Shown here: piece by piece, positions 48,183 to 62,715 of the stretch | Layout: the number at the start of each line of letters is the position of its first letter | Position numbering within the stretch: the first letter of the stretch is position 1 | Assembly (NCBI GenBank): GCA_013400115.1 | Contig: VXBP01008597.1 | Location: forward strand, 682,001-746,000 | Direction: 5' to 3' | From: Rhinopomastus cyanomelas | Lineage: Eukaryota > Chordata > Aves > Bucerotiformes > Rhinopomastidae | DNA length: 64,000 bases | Translations under genes and position numbers: made by a program | Notes under the pieces: generated by a model | Told to the model about the DNA's origin: nothing | Databases searched by the model: none | The model's input: the letters and a program-made list of their open reading frames with translations, nothing else

Positions 48183-49961
48183 TAGTTAGACTCACATTTT
48201 TCAAAAAAAGACATAAACCAATCTATTAGGATGATATATACTGTACTAGAAAACTAGAAAACTAGAGTTTCTGAGACAGGATGTAATTTTTCAACAGTTA
48301 CACCTGCACAAAGAAATAGTAAAAATTCTGATCATCTTAAAGCAGAGAGAGAAAATACCCAGAGGAGAAGAAAATAATGAAAGGAGTAGCTGCCAGACTA
48401 TGTAAGAAACATCAGAGCCAGCTTTCCCTGGGTTTTCCCCTCAATAACCTGTGACCTTTTTCAGCAAGCACTGTGGTACCTCACCAAGGTAACAGCAAGG
48501 TAAGTCCCAGCTGCTGGAATTAGAGAAGCAGACAAAAACACACAGTACTAAGCTCTGCCTTTTCACTGTGCTTGATCTCATCAGCATTTGTTTTGATTTG
48601 TTGAATTATGGTGTTTTACATCCAAAAATTTAACATATAAATGTTCTAAATAAATATTAAAGAGATTTCTGTTTCCAGCTTATTCAAATTACCACTGGGT
48701 TTCCTCAATCATCTGCTCACAGCACACTGTAGGGTCATTTGGGATTCAGAAACACTCTACAGAAAAACAAACAGTATCAAAATCTAACAATTTCTTCTGT
48801 GTTAAAGAAAAAAACTCTCCCAGTAGTAGTTGTTGTTAAGTTACTAATAATAACATCACTTTGAGTATCTCCATGATTATTATTTAGGTGCCTTTCCAGC
48901 CCTGTGAACTTCTGAACTGGATTTGTATCATAATAGATATTAACAATAGCACAAGTGCTCTCAGTGCTTATCTGTAGCTTGCCTGCAGTTTTTATCTCAT
49001 CCTTTTATTGCCTTATACAAATTTTCTGTTAGGTTTTTTTCTTTTTACCTTGATACAACAGCCAGATAAAGAAATTTACTACAAAACCACAGAGGTTGAA
49101 AAGGCATTTTGGTGCAATACAGCAGACAAAAATCACAGGAAAAACAAAAGGCAGATGAAGATATAAACCACGTGCCACCTGCAGTCAACAGGAGCAGCCC
49201 AGCCCCAGGTTTGGCACACTGCTTCCTTTTCTAGGGGTAGTTGTGAGCAGCCCTGTAGCAGGCCCTACCAGTGAGTTCAGCACCTACCTAACTCACAGTC
49301 TACTGTTAACACTTTCCACACTTGGAACCTCACAGACATTACCTGAAAAGCACATACAAGCTAATATACACGAGAGAAGACTTTAAAACATGTAGTCCTA
49401 AGAGCACTTGACATAAAGGGCTAAGGAAATCTCTTCTCCCATGCTGTCCCAACTATCGCTGGTTTCATCTCCATTTCTTGGAGATCCGTCTTGAACTCTC
49501 TTGAGTATGAGTGATCAAAGACAAAGTATGTAATTTTGGCACAAAAAAAGAAGCAGACATTACCTAACTTGCACAGGCCTGCAACATCTCACAGCAGAAA
49601 CAGCCTAATAGAGAAAACAAATGGTCTGGTTTTTTTATCCTTCTTAATGTACAGCTTCCTTAGATGAGTAACCTAAGCACATCCAAACTCCATTACTATA
49701 AGCAAACAGTTCAAACATTGATCTACCACACCAATTTCTAAAACCAACACCAAAGTTGCAAAAACAAATAAAATCATTCCAGAAGCATTCCCACTCTGCA
49801 AGAGGAATTTATACTGTATTTTCCATACATCCTGCAAACTAGGGAGTAGGTCCATTAAACTTATGTGTCTCACAAGGGTTGTGTATTGGTATTGAAGGCT
49901 ATGATCCATTTTCTCTAATACCTCTATGACCAGATAGTCTGATGGACCCTCCATTTGGAAC
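48183..49961. other. Anonymous sequence
   Basis: Holds the ACTAGAAA repeat and a plus-strand acceptor/donor pair at 48465-48499 discussed among the findings. The 99-codon minus frame 49972-49673 looks arbitrary. Confidence 0.4.
48245..48266. repeat. (ACTAGAAA)3 minisatellite-like tract
   Basis: Two perfect ACTAGAAA units and a partial third (ACTAGAG). Confidence 0.8.
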
Positions 49962-50140
49962 CATGAAGTCATTTATACTGGAAAAGACCTTCAAGATCCT
50001 CAAGCCCAACCATCAAATCAAACCTACCAAGCCCACACCTACATGCCTTTCAAACATATCCAGGGATGTCAATTCAACCACTTCCCTGGGGAACCTGTTC
50101 CAATGCATGATAACCTTTTCAACGAAGGTTTTTCCTAATG
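49962..50140 (-). mobile_element. CR1 LINE 3' end, old
   Basis: 'ccatgaagtcatttatactg', 'gaaaagaccttcaagatcct', then 'gtcaattcaaccacttccct' and 'gggaacctgttccaatgcat'. The diverged tail fits an old CR1. Last CR1 before the 12.5-kb CR1-free stretch. Confidence 0.82.
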
Positions 50141-51202
50141 TCTGTGTAGGAATATACATTCATAAGACAACATTTTCTTTCTTAGAAGCTGCCTCTCAGC
50201 CTAAAACCTTTGAGACCAGTAATGCCCCAGGGTAATGATTACCAGCAAATTAACTCCCCACAGGAGTGCTTCCTGCACACACTGAGACGGGCAGATTGAG
50301 GCTCACAGCAAAAGAGGCAACTCACCAGAAAAGCAGAGACCCAGAGCTTCTCTTCAAAGCAGCAGGCAGCAAGGTTTTGGATGTTATCTCTTGCCATGTT
50401 CAGCTTTTGTATAGGCTTGATTCTGCAAACTCATAAACACATGAGTAATCTTGGCTAATAAAAAAGCAGAGGAAATATTGACATGAAAAGGGAGTTGCAA
50501 GCTCAAGCCCATTATTTACTAGAGTGCACAGCTGGTGACGAAACAAGTCGTCTTATATTCATTCATGAGTAAGGCCCTTAGGCACAGGTCCTGCTGTTAC
50601 TGATTTATTTTTTTTCTTTTTCATTGACTCTGTTTGTTTCTTTGAATGACTTAGCTTTTGATGCTAATTAAATAATAAAAATGTTCAGTTTGCACAATTG
50701 CAGCTTGTTGCCCTCACACAACGCAAGGAACCAGATGGGCATTTTTTTGTCTGCTAACAGGTCTGTTGTTGTTTGTTGTCTTGCTCTCACTTAAAAATGT
50801 GTTAAATGTGGGCCACAGATTTTCAGCTCCAGTTTGTCAAGAGCAGTGTTTTCAGACTGCACGACTAGATCATTGAAAAGCCTTTGGTACAGAGCTAACC
50901 GCTGTCTTGCAGAAGTCTGAGGACAACTCTAAATGCTTGGCTTTTTTGAGAATCAGACCATTTACTTATTAGTAGTTCCAGAGAATGAAGTAATTATTTA
51001 CAGGGAGATCAATTATACTTTATGTTGTTGTCTTTAAAGAATCCACAGTGTTTGTATGTCTGTATGTGCATAACTCCACTTGCATTTCAAGGGGTTGCTC
51101 TTCAAAACCTGTCCTGTATTTAATATTTTTCTTTATCTGAAACCAGTGTATTTCCTGAGAACCTAGGTGGTTTGTTTGAGACCACGCTGTATCTCAGTCA
51201 CA

Positions 51203-51234
51203 GATGTCAGGACTTGCAGATGATGTCAGGACTT
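51203..51234. repeat. 13-bp direct repeat
   Basis: GATGTCAGGACTT occurs at 51203-51215 and again at 51222-51234. Confidence 0.8.
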
Positions 51235-54200
51235 AACAGCCACCACTGGCCACAGCTGTAGTTTGAAGCATCAATATCAGTGACAAAACCGTCAAGTGAT
51301 GTTAATGAGTTTGGTTCACAAAGGTGTGTTTAATGATATCTTCACTGCTGACAGTGACCATTTAATTGAAACATGGACTATACCCACAGACATTTTCAGT
51401 ACTGAAAGGCCATGTCCTGAGCATAAGAGATGTTAAAATACCAGCCCTGAGACTGAAGAACCATAAATGGTGCAAAATCAAGGCTTATGCAACAGTAAAG
51501 ACCTGCCAGCAATTTAAGCAGAATCACTGTTGCCACACATTTTACTCATGTGTGTAACTGTCCTGGATCTCAAGTAGACTTAGGAATAGATTAAAATCTG
51601 GGTTTCTTGACTTTGAGTACCCCTCATATATACCTTTTACGAGCATTACAGCATTAGTCTGCAGCTATATTCCTCAAGAAAAGCAGTGATTCAATTTTAT
51701 AGGTACTTATGAAGACAAACGTAGACTAAACATTTTCTAAAAAGCTCACAGTAGAGTGGATCTCTAATTATATCAGTATGGTTTGTAATCCTGATTCAAT
51801 CAACTTTGCTGTTATTTGGTGGTTTTTAAAATGAATTTCTTAACTCACAAGGCATAGTCCAGAAAAGAAAAATCCAGTTCTCTATTCTGGCTTCCAGTTT
51901 ATAAAACAGGAACATAGTGGAAGACCCCATCTTCGTCTGTCTGTTTTCTTTGTGTGTTTCTCCTCTATTTGATGATATATTATGAAATTAAATCTTGGGG
52001 AAAAAAGAGAGAAAAGAAGGTAAAATACATCTTTCTTTATTGTTCAATATTTTCTTTATGCTCTCTCAGTCTAGTAGCTCTTCAGAAGTAGTAAATTAGC
52101 CTGCAGCACTGATTTTTCCCCAGACGCCTCTATTACTTTGAATTTGCATCCTTATCCTGTATATTATGTATGTCTGTGCGTCACTGTGCCTGAATTAGAC
52201 TACAAGTTCCTTGCAGCAGAATACCTTATTCAGTTCACAGCATTACATTCAATTTTGATGTTCAAATAATAAAGTAACACAGGAAACATAATGGCAAGAG
52301 AAATCAAGCAAAATACGCTTAATGCAAGATTGACTGCAGGTCTAACAGCTACTAGACAAAAATCAATAGGCAGTGCAGCCTAAGTGTTCACAGGTGAAGA
52401 CTTAGAAAAGTAGCCCCATAGACTTAGTGATGATCATTACTTTTCATAAATGTGCATTGTGGGAGCTCTTCTACCAAAGGAGAACAGCTCTTCCTAAAAT
52501 AACTCCCTGCATGAAAATGCTTACTCTGAGATCCTACACATTAACAACTCTTTCTGGCTCTCTGCAAACCTGGTGGTGTGGAAGGGGCCACATTCCATCT
52601 TGGGGCTGGGCTTTCAGAGGGGAAGGGATTCCTCCCTGTGTCTCTTGCTTATGGCTGCATGGTGGCAGAAACTCAGTGCAAGGCAGCAGGAACACAAAGT
52701 CCCAGCACCCATCAGAATTGAATTGAGACATCTTGCATAAGCATGAGAAGAAAGAAACCTGCTTTGTCCTCAGCTCAGAGCAGACTCCAGAAAAACAAAA
52801 AGGCGCCTGCTAGCTGAGGCCAATACAGGACAATTTGTAGGAGCCATCCTCTGTTATTTTTTTCTCATTTCTCCATCTTCATTGATACACTTCTGATGAC
52901 ACTAATAACTGTTGCTTAAAGCAACTGGGATCGATAAAGGGGTTTTGTTTCATTTTAATTCCATTACACTGACAAACTACAGGACTCACTGAGAAACAAG
53001 AGCCAAGAAAAGGATTTCTGCCTACACTGGATCACTTTGGCATGCAGTAATTTTGCAAATTCTGGCAATGCCACGGAGGAAAGTAGTCCTTGTCTTTCAG
53101 AGAAGTAAACTAATCATCTCAAAGGTCTTACTTTCTTAGGTATCCCCATAGTATGGCATTAATTAAATGCATCCTGAGGAAGATTTTATTGCTCTCCATA
53201 GCGTTAAAGGCAGCCCACTATCAAACACAATGCAGTAGAGAAATGGTCTGATTTAGCACTTTCTGCTCCTTTGTAATCATTCATAGGCCTGTTTAATCTT
53301 CTGTACTGACTTAAAATTTCAGATTTTCTATCAGAACTTTAGTTTTTGGAGGTAAGGAGTTATTTTGCAACTGCACAGCTATATATTAAACTGGCATCAG
53401 CCCAGGCAGTGCCTGGGATTGCTAAAGATGAGCAGGATTGGGTGAAGTAAACAGTGTTTTCTGCCTAATCAACAGTTTTTTCCTGTTGGACAGCCCTCTG
53501 TGTATGGTTTTTGTCTTTGTGGTGTCAACTACTTTTTTCCCTATCTGCGCTACTGCATGAATCCCGCTTTGTGATCTTGCAAGCCCTGTCTCCCCAGTGC
53601 AGCTGCAGCATTCCTGGATAGGATACAGCTGGATGCAGTCCTCTAATTTAGCAAAATGATTTCTTTCCACTTATGCCTGTATAAAATTTTGATGCATACT
53701 GCAATATTGATGCAGCAAGCTTGAGCTTTAATGTATGGCAGTGATTCTTTGCACCTCAACATGCACAGAGGAGCCAGGAAGGGATTTGGGTGGGAGGAAG
53801 TATTCTCATCTCCCAGCAGTGTATCAGAGAGATGTGTTTCCTGCTCAGTCTCCACTTGTTCCTGTGATTTCCTGGCTTGTAGCTGAGGACACCATAGGGA
53901 CAGGAGAAGATGCTGTGTCAGCTGCCAGGAGATACAGCAGTCATTTCACAGACAGCAAACCTTTCAAAATGGAGATCAGAGCTTAATCAGGAAATAGCTG
54001 GCAACCTGGTAAGACTGGTAATTTAGTGGTTGGCCACAGGATGAACACTTAATTGCAGCATTATCAGGTGCTTGCAGAACTTACTCCCAGAACTTACAAA
54101 CAGATCCAAATGCATCATGAAGTGAAAGGGGTTGTCATTATCTTACACCATCCAAACCAGTTGTCTTGCATTTCTGAGCAGCCAAAACCCTCAGATATAA

Positions 54201-55700
54201 AGAGATGGGGCTTCTTCATGTTTAACTGCTGCCTTCCTCCTGTTAGTGATTTTCAGTGACGTCAAAGCTGTCACACATGCAGTGCTGCAGTATAAGGATG
54301 GATGTTCAAGTTCATTGTCTCTAATCTAAAGATATGCTAAGGTCCAGGAAGCTCTAGAATTCTCAGTTGAGATCACACAGGTAATAAACAAGAGTGTAGT
54401 GGGGTTAAAACCACCATTCCCTTTCCTATCTACCACTAGGGAGGTAACCTCCAGACTTGACCAGACTATAAGGCACGAGCAAACAGCAAGAACTTCCAGC
54501 AACCGGCTGACACAAGCCCGAAATGCTAGGTACTCTCTAAGTTTACTTGCTTGCATGAACTACTGTAGAAATCTTGTCTTTACATGTGGATGTCATCATG
54601 GGCACTACCATAATATCTACAACAATCTTTGCCTCCAGGGCAACACATTAAAACACTCAAACCAGCAGAGGTAGCCAAGGAGGATAAAAACTACAGACCG
54701 ATTTTCCTGGAGCTTCATAACGGTGTTTTGCAACAAATAAACATGAATGCCAATATTTGGAGCATAACTGGTAGATTTCTTTGTTTTACTGCCTATAACT
54801 CCCTTTCCTTGCTGTTCTGTCAGTATTTGATGGAAGAGAAGCCATTTCCCAGGGGATCAACCTTGTTTAAATTTTTTGCCGGTGTTGCCCTGCTCATGAG
54901 CAAGGTTTCAAAAAGATGGATGCCATAACCATCAGCTCCTATCCAAAACTGAAACGTAAGCCTTTCATACGTACTATACTCAACCAGAGGCTGTAAATGT
55001 GCTCCTTTGCTTTGCCCACTCTTTTAAGCATATAAAGAGAAGTCAGATAGCACCTAATTGCATTGTATTACAAGTGATTTTATTTTTTGTGTGCACAAAC
55101 AGGTAAGAGCCATGATTTTGATTTTTTAATTGACTTTGTGAATTAACAGGAAATGTTTTTTGTCAAACTCTAGGATAGCAACACTCCCTTGTGGAATACA
55201 CTTCTGTCAGCTGTGCTGGCAATGGGTAGAAATGCAGATCTTTGTGAAGATCCTGACCAAACTAAGCATAAATCTGTATGTATCAGTTCTTTCCCTTCTG
55301 CGTCATCTGAAAAGTACAAACAGGACATAACTTGATCCTAGCTGCCAAACTGAGATCAGCAGCAATGGAGAGGAACACTTAGTAGGTGGGAAGGTAGCCA
55401 GCACTATGCCCTGAACAAACTGGCCAAAGGCAACAGGCTACAGCAGAAAGCAGAATCTCTGCCTGCAGTTTGCTGGTCCTGATGAAGTAGGCACACCCTC
55501 CAAGTCTGGTATCAGGAAGGGGCAGTGCAAACATCGGAAACTGTTGCTCCTACTGTTTTTGCCATTCTTCCAGGCAAAGAATGGGACTCAAGAAAATTTG
55601 AAGGAATATTTTTAATATTTCTATTTCTGAAGACAGGATTCTGGCCAGACCTTAGCAATAAGCTTCAGCTGTAAAAGATGCTGTTTGCTCATGTGCCTGG

Positions 55701-55714
55701 ATATATATATATTT
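55701..55714. repeat. Short (AT)n tract
   Basis: About seven AT units following 'cctgg'. Confidence 0.8.
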
Positions 55715-58700
55715 TCAGAATACAGCAGTATGATAAAGACAGAAACCTTCAATATCTTCCTCAGTTCTAACATAGTGATGGGCATCTTAGGAACCATATG
55801 GCCATAAAGAACATGTGTCATGGAGTGAACTTGTCAGAACAGATCAGACACTAAGTTGAAAGTCAAAGCAAAACTTCGTTCTTCTGGATGTTCATTACTT
55901 TTAAGACATCCCAGAAATCTTATAGCCTTTCCTCACAGTCCTCTCAAATGTGTATAATTGCAGCAGTGCATGAGATACTATATTCCAGCTCTTCCAAAAC
56001 TTCTGCTGTTCACTCAATATACACAGTCAATTTAGTTTACTGCACTGGATTACAGATAAACCCACTGATCTGAAAAGATGACCTTCAATTTCTTATTATC
56101 AGAAGCTCAGTAAGTTCTTGGATGTCACTGGCAGAGCATTTCTGTAACTTACTTGCAAACATAAGTAAGAAAAGCACTGAAAGTGAAGTGATAAATTCCA
56201 GTTTAAACTTGAGGATCATACTGAGCACAGAGAGTACAGTGCTGAATCTGCACACTGCGTATTACTTCACCACCAATGACCTGCTCTCATTCCCATCCAT
56301 CACTGCAAACATTAAATTCTGATCAGATAAATACAGGTAACCACGCCTGTAGTCAGCTAATTAAATTAAGTAAACATGCTATTTTCCCCTCAGATTAGAA
56401 CCAAAGTACATTTCAATGGAAATATATGTGTTTGTGTACATTTATCATCTGTTTCCAAACTTAGCCAATCCATCTTTCAGAACTCCCACAAGAAAAATTT
56501 TATATTACTCTCAGGAAAGAAAAGAGTTCTCTGTTTCAGTCATCAGTGTAGCATTGCTGATGGACCCTCACAAGATGAACAGGAAAAGCTGCAGGAAAAA
56601 CCCAGATGATTGAACCAAAACTCAAACTGCAAAATGTTGGCAGAGTCAGCACCCTTGTGAGATACTGTGATAAGATCAATCTACTATCTCATTTTCTGCT
56701 TCTTCCTAGAATAAATATTTAAAATAAAAGAACAGTTAAACAATCAAGAAAAACCACAGTGTGTCACTACAGTTCAAAACAGTAATCTCATTATAATTAG
56801 AAATCGATCCAAAGAAATCTACTAACAATGCATTTGGCTGTAAATATTTGCTTCCTTAAAGCAGCCGTACTTAAAAATTCATGACCTTCCTGTATCTGCA
56901 GTAATACTAGGATAGTTTTGTCACCATTCTGTTTGTTGCATGGCTTCATGCTGTTTGATAGAACTGTAGTATTAAGGAAAAAGTTTTGTTGAGTTGATCA
57001 TGAAGTCTACAGACCTACAGAAACATACACTGTCTCTATGTTTATTATCTCTGGCTAACAAAACCCAAAAAAGTTATCACAACATGATGGCCACTGCCAA
57101 GCCAGTGGATTCTTCCCCTAGTCTGCAAATTTCATGTGCAGTGTTCCTGCAGATTCCCTTGGTTTGGTTTTTAGCAGCAGGATAAGGGATTTGGTGTTTG
57201 CACTGCAGCATGGTAGAACACTACAGTCTCTATAGAAACGGATCATATTGATTAAGGATGAATTCCTGAAGAAGGTGCTACATACTGTACCCATTGCTTG
57301 GTCCCTTGACTGCTGTGTACATTGCATCCTAGTGGGTTTCTCTTCCTCTAAAATCCTCTATGTCTGGATAAGACTCACACACAGTTTAATTAGCCACTTC
57401 AAAAAGTCTTTCACCACTTCCCATATTTCTTGCCTCAATGCCAACTTTTGGCTTCCTTTTTTTTGGACAGCTGCCACCACAGCTTTGTATCTATGGGAAT
57501 TTTATTTAAATATGACCATCCCATACTATTTCTCACAGTCAAAGACAGAACTTTGAAAAGCTCTCTGTAAAATGCTAGAGCACTAAAACTCACCTAAATT
57601 AGATTGTCAAGAATATTCACTTTGGCAATTTGTAAGACCTTTTTCCTAGAAACTAGCATATTTGTTTTATATTTCTTATACTCTCTTATGATTTTGATAA
57701 GGTTACAGTGTGGGAATCGTGGTACTTTCAAAAATTGCATCATTTTCTTACATTTTTCTCCTTGTTTTAGTTTATTCACTGTGTAAGCAGAGATACAGAG
57801 ATACAAAAATGTACAACTTCTCTCCAGATACTTTGAGCTGTTAATGGAAAATAAAATTAAATCATTGATGCTATTTATCAGAACTTTTTAGTGTCAGGTT
57901 TGCCGCTACATACTGATTTTCACAACTGACAGTATAAAAATGAGAACACTCAATAAAGCCAGAGATACTATCTACACCTTGTTTTGGATAATCTTGACAA
58001 ATGACAAGCGTGAAAAATTAAAAAGACCTTGGCCACCTTAAATCCTTCTTAAATTCTATGCAAATTAATTCTGCACAAGTTAAATATCTGAATCAGCATT
58101 GAGCCTGCCCAGTTTGAATGGCACTTCAGCTCACACTAAGGTAGATTCACCTGTCTGTTGTCAACAAATGTCAGGGCTGTCTCACCCAAGCATGGTCAGC
58201 ATCAGTAGCTCTTCAGTTGTGTGTCACGTTAGAATCAAGTCTTTCTTTTGATTGCAATTTCCTAAACAGTCCTCCTCAGAGGACTCCTCAGAGACTCCAC
58301 CGTTACAAAACGTGCCGTTCCTGGTTACTCACAGATTTAACCAAGGCAAGAAACATTCCTCACTTCAGTCCTGAATTATGCATTGCCTCACGTTAATCTT
58401 CTGGGAAATATAATACAAATAAGTATGAGAATTCCTTCCTAGAACTGAGAAAATTTTTCCTGCCTGCAAATGAATGTTCCATATTAAAAATTAATTGTAA
58501 AGTTAAACTGTTTATTAATTCTGGGCTCTTCCTATCTAGTGATCCTGAAATAATACTATGATTAAAGTAAAATGGATTTTACTTTTTTATTTGATCATTC
58601 CATACTGTTTAAGCAAGACATTGCTCATTTCTAGTAATTTAACCTTCAAACTCAGCATGGAATTTAAAGCCCAGGAAATCAATGGGCCTTCTGTGATTAT

Positions 58701-61700
58701 AACATGAGATGTAAAACAATTATTTTTCTGTAATAGCCTAAGTATTTCTTTGTGCTTTCTTGGGTATGTTTCTGAAAGAGAAAAAGGTGCCTCAAGGAAA
58801 AGCTAGAGCTTCACAGTAGTGAACAAATTTTAGTGAACTATATCCTATCTTCTTTCACACTTCTGCATCTTTTCTGTGTAAATCCTATATCTAAGGCTAC
58901 CTATCCTAGTCCATTGTTTTCTACCTTAATTTCAACTTTAAAATAAAGCAGATTTCTTTCTAAATGAAGAGGAGGGGGAAACCACTATTCTTATGTTCCC
59001 TTCCACCCTCTGTTTCTGTTAAACCCTGTGGAATATAAAAGTCTAATTAATTACAAAACAATACAGTTCTGAATTACCTAACCTTATTCACTTTTCCTAC
59101 AGCAGATAACTGCTCCATGAAGCTATGCTGATATGCATCAGAAAGCATCCTGCTTCCAGGGCTGTGTGGGAGTCTGGGTTGCTTCTTAAGCTAGGATGAA
59201 TCCCAAAGACTCCAGAAAGCTGGATGACCTATGGAGTGAGCTAGCGTTAATAGACACAAGTTATTCCTCTAGCATGGGCAAGAGAAAGTAAGATAAAAAA
59301 CCAACCCTGCCTGCTCTTTCCCACCCACCTGGTTTCTTGAATATCCTCAGTAGAATTCTGCTGCAAGCTCAGTACATCTGCACTGCTCCCAAACTGCCAA
59401 CTGTGGTGAGAAAACCCGTGACCCTGCTACTTCTTGTCATTCACACTTCCACATGTTACTGCCATTCACTTCTACCGTGTTAGCACCATTGTTCCTCTTC
59501 AAACACCAGGAGTCGAAATACTCATAAAATTGCATGGAAATAAGGAGGCATTTCTTGTCTCAGCTCCACAAAGAGTCTCCAATCAAGGCAACTGTATGTT
59601 ATGCAAACCAGAAACAAAGTGGCTGGATCCCTGTCCCCACTGCAAAGGCTGCTCTGTTGACATTATTTGGAGCTTTCAGTGGAAGTTCTCTGTCAAAACT
59701 TCGAAGTGTCCCAGAAAGAGCCTAAAAATGTTAGGAGGCTAGAAACTGGCACAGGCCACAAAAAAATTACTTGGTTCCCACAGTATGCAGAATCACACAA
59801 TCCCAGGTGCCAGACAACACATGCTTTAAAAACCAAAAATCTCTTTTCTCAAATGCTTACTACCATCTTTTTATAAAGGAGATAAATTAAGCAAAAGAGT
59901 TAAACTAGGATGCACTTAATGCATTGAACTGCAACTGGAACTAATTTGTTCTCACTCATTCCCTGCTAGTGTTATTTGCACAGATCATTTACTAAAACTT
60001 TGCAAATAATAACATACATTTTATAAAATTTGATACCAATCCATTAAGGACAGTGTGGATACAACAACAAAATAAAATCTCGCAAAGTCTGTATTTGAAT
60101 TTTAAATATTTTTGTTAATTTATTCTAAAAGTCACCCAGACGGGGATCACTGCAGGCTGCAAATCCCTGTCACAGAGATGCTGTTGACTACAGCTGAGCA
60201 GCAGATTCTACCTGAGCCAGGAAATACCCTGCTACAAGAGCAGAATGAAAATGGAAAGCATGCATTTTTACTTCTAATTGATTTCCTGATAAGCTGCAGA
60301 ACTAGATTCTATTTCACTCTCTCAAAGATTTTAAATTACTTCAATTCCTTCTGATGTCCTTGTACGAGATCAGAAGATCTGCAATGTGTTTTGCATGAGT
60401 CCATTTATTGGAAGTACAATCCTCTGAATTTTTTATTGTACTTACAGTCTGAGCTTGCTCAGCAAATAGTAATACTAAACCCAGAAGGATTAAGGTTGCA
60501 CCCAAGTGGTCAGCATCTGACTGTTAACAGCGGATAATATTAGTGGTGTGTCAGACTTTTCGTTTGATGAGTAAGGAAAAGCTGCTCCAGACCTTCCCAA
60601 AGCACAACCTTCAATACAGAAATGGCCCTTTGTACAGGTGTTGAAGGTTGCAAGCCTGAGTTTTCCTATATAAACTAATAAGTGATTCTTATTCTTGAAA
60701 GAAAATTTTCTGTGGGTAAATGAGCATTGAATGTATCCTTCAGCGGAAATCAATAAGTCTTTCATTTTCTTGACACAAAATTAGGTGCTTACTGCCTTAA
60801 CACTGCCATGTAGAGTAAGTAACTCATCGTATTGCACTCTGTGCTTCTATTTATGCAAATGGCTGGCTCTACCTACTGAGTGTCAGTATATTTAGCAGAC
60901 AACTGTAAGTGTGATTACATATAAAAACATTTAAATGATACATTTAAATTATATTTTAAGTGATAAACAATGATAGGAAAAGCATCCTTAGTACTGTTTT
61001 CTGAGCTCTACAGTTCTCTGTCTTTTTCTTCAGGGTATACTAAGCCCTTGATATATCCACTTATAGATCTCAATCCAGAAAAAAATTCACATCTATTGAA
61101 ATAAGTGATTTTGAAGCAAAAGAAAATGTAACTCATTGTTTTCCTTCAGCTGAAGTCAGAGTAAGGTGTATACTGAAGCCCAAGAGGAGAGACAGGGTCA
61201 GGCCCTTTCTTGGGATTATGCATTAAATGCAATTCTTGTTCTTGCCCTGGGACAGCCAAGCGTGGGTGACAAATCCCCACAAAGCCACAGGCATCATAGG
61301 ATTCCACGCTGTGGTATCTTCCTGCTAACAGCACTCCAGCAGCATAGCTTATCCAAAATCTGAATTTCCATAACCTTGACTTACCAGCCAGATACTCCAG
61401 CAGAGCTTCTGAAACAAGGCAGTGCTTGTGCTATTTTTAAGGGCACACAAGAAAATATTAGTTGCTTTACTCATGGTACTTGAAACAAGATAGAAGAAGA
61501 CTCATTTGTTTTTGGACCTGATTGACAGCAATTATGTTATTTGTACGATGTTTTTTACTAAAACTATGTTGATGAGGTGGAATGAAAACATTTTCACAAT
61601 TTAATTGGATTTGCTTGTAAAACTGAAAGCGTAAAGACGCAATTTGTGTCACATAATAGCTAATCAGCGTTGGTTTTTCTCTTTAAAAAGCAGCCTAAAG

Positions 61701-62715
61701 TATTAACTGAATCAATGAATATGCTAGAAGCATCACTAGCCATGCATGTAGAAACGGAGACATCTCAAAATTCAAAATGTCATTTCAGACTTGGGAGTCT
61801 CCTTTAACAAATTTGGGACATCTGCTTTGACAAATTTAAAAGCAACTTTGCATGAAGTTTACCTAAAGCTATATGCCACCTATATTTTTTTTTTTGTTGG
61901 CAATAAATTTAGTAATTTCTTTCCTGTCTCTCTTCTATCTCAAGAAGGTCACCATAATGGTAGAAGATCAGAGACCCTTTGTGCTGGGATCCTATGGTTG
62001 GCAGCCACATGCCGTACCAAAGAAGGAAGAACTACCCTCATGGAAAGGTAGAGAGGTCTGAGATAGTAAAAGTTACTTTCTGCCATTCAGTTAGCTTCAA
62101 TGGATTATTAGGGAGCTCTGTAGAAAAAGATGTGTTCCCCCCTTCTGACTGTTCCATCAGCTGTGGAATTATAAGAATGACAACCATGGCTACCAGCCTG
62201 ACTCCACACTAAGCTCAAGCCCATGAAGAAGATTTAAGCTCCTAAACAGCTGGCTTACACATATAGGCAACATTTTCCTCAGTATTAGAGGACAAAATTT
62301 ATAGATTTTATATTGTCTTTTAAAATATTTAGGTGTATAACAAGAGTATATCAAAAGACTGCCGAGCTTGCAGTATCAAGGCATCAGACTTAAAGAAGTG
62401 CCAAGATTAAGGCTGCATCTGTGAAATACACTCGCCTCAGCACTTTGGTGCTTATGAAAAATCATATGGGTTTATTTCCAGACCACACAGAATTTTTACC
62501 CTTAGTGCGTGCTTAGGACTTTCACAACAAATGCTTTGCGTGGCCTCTCCCCAGCCTCAGCACAGAGCAGTATGTACAGAAGCAGAGTCTGAGATTGCAT
62601 GAGAGAAATGTTTGCCTCAGGATTAAATAACCTGAATTTTAATCTGAGGTATTCCCACTGCACACCTACCTCTGCCTTCAGTGCTGCTAAGGAGGTGACC
62701 TCAGTGGGCACATAG

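Larger units (their letters stand above)
50141..62715. other. 12.5-kb stretch without visible CR1
   Basis: No CR1 octamer tail or 'ggaagggacc' block was found on either strand over the whole interval. Small frames exist (for example 54629-54928 plus, 57248-57556 plus, 59434-59742 plus) but none shows a family motif or paired splice sites that convinced me. Minor repeats at 51203 and 55701 only. Confidence 0.5.
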
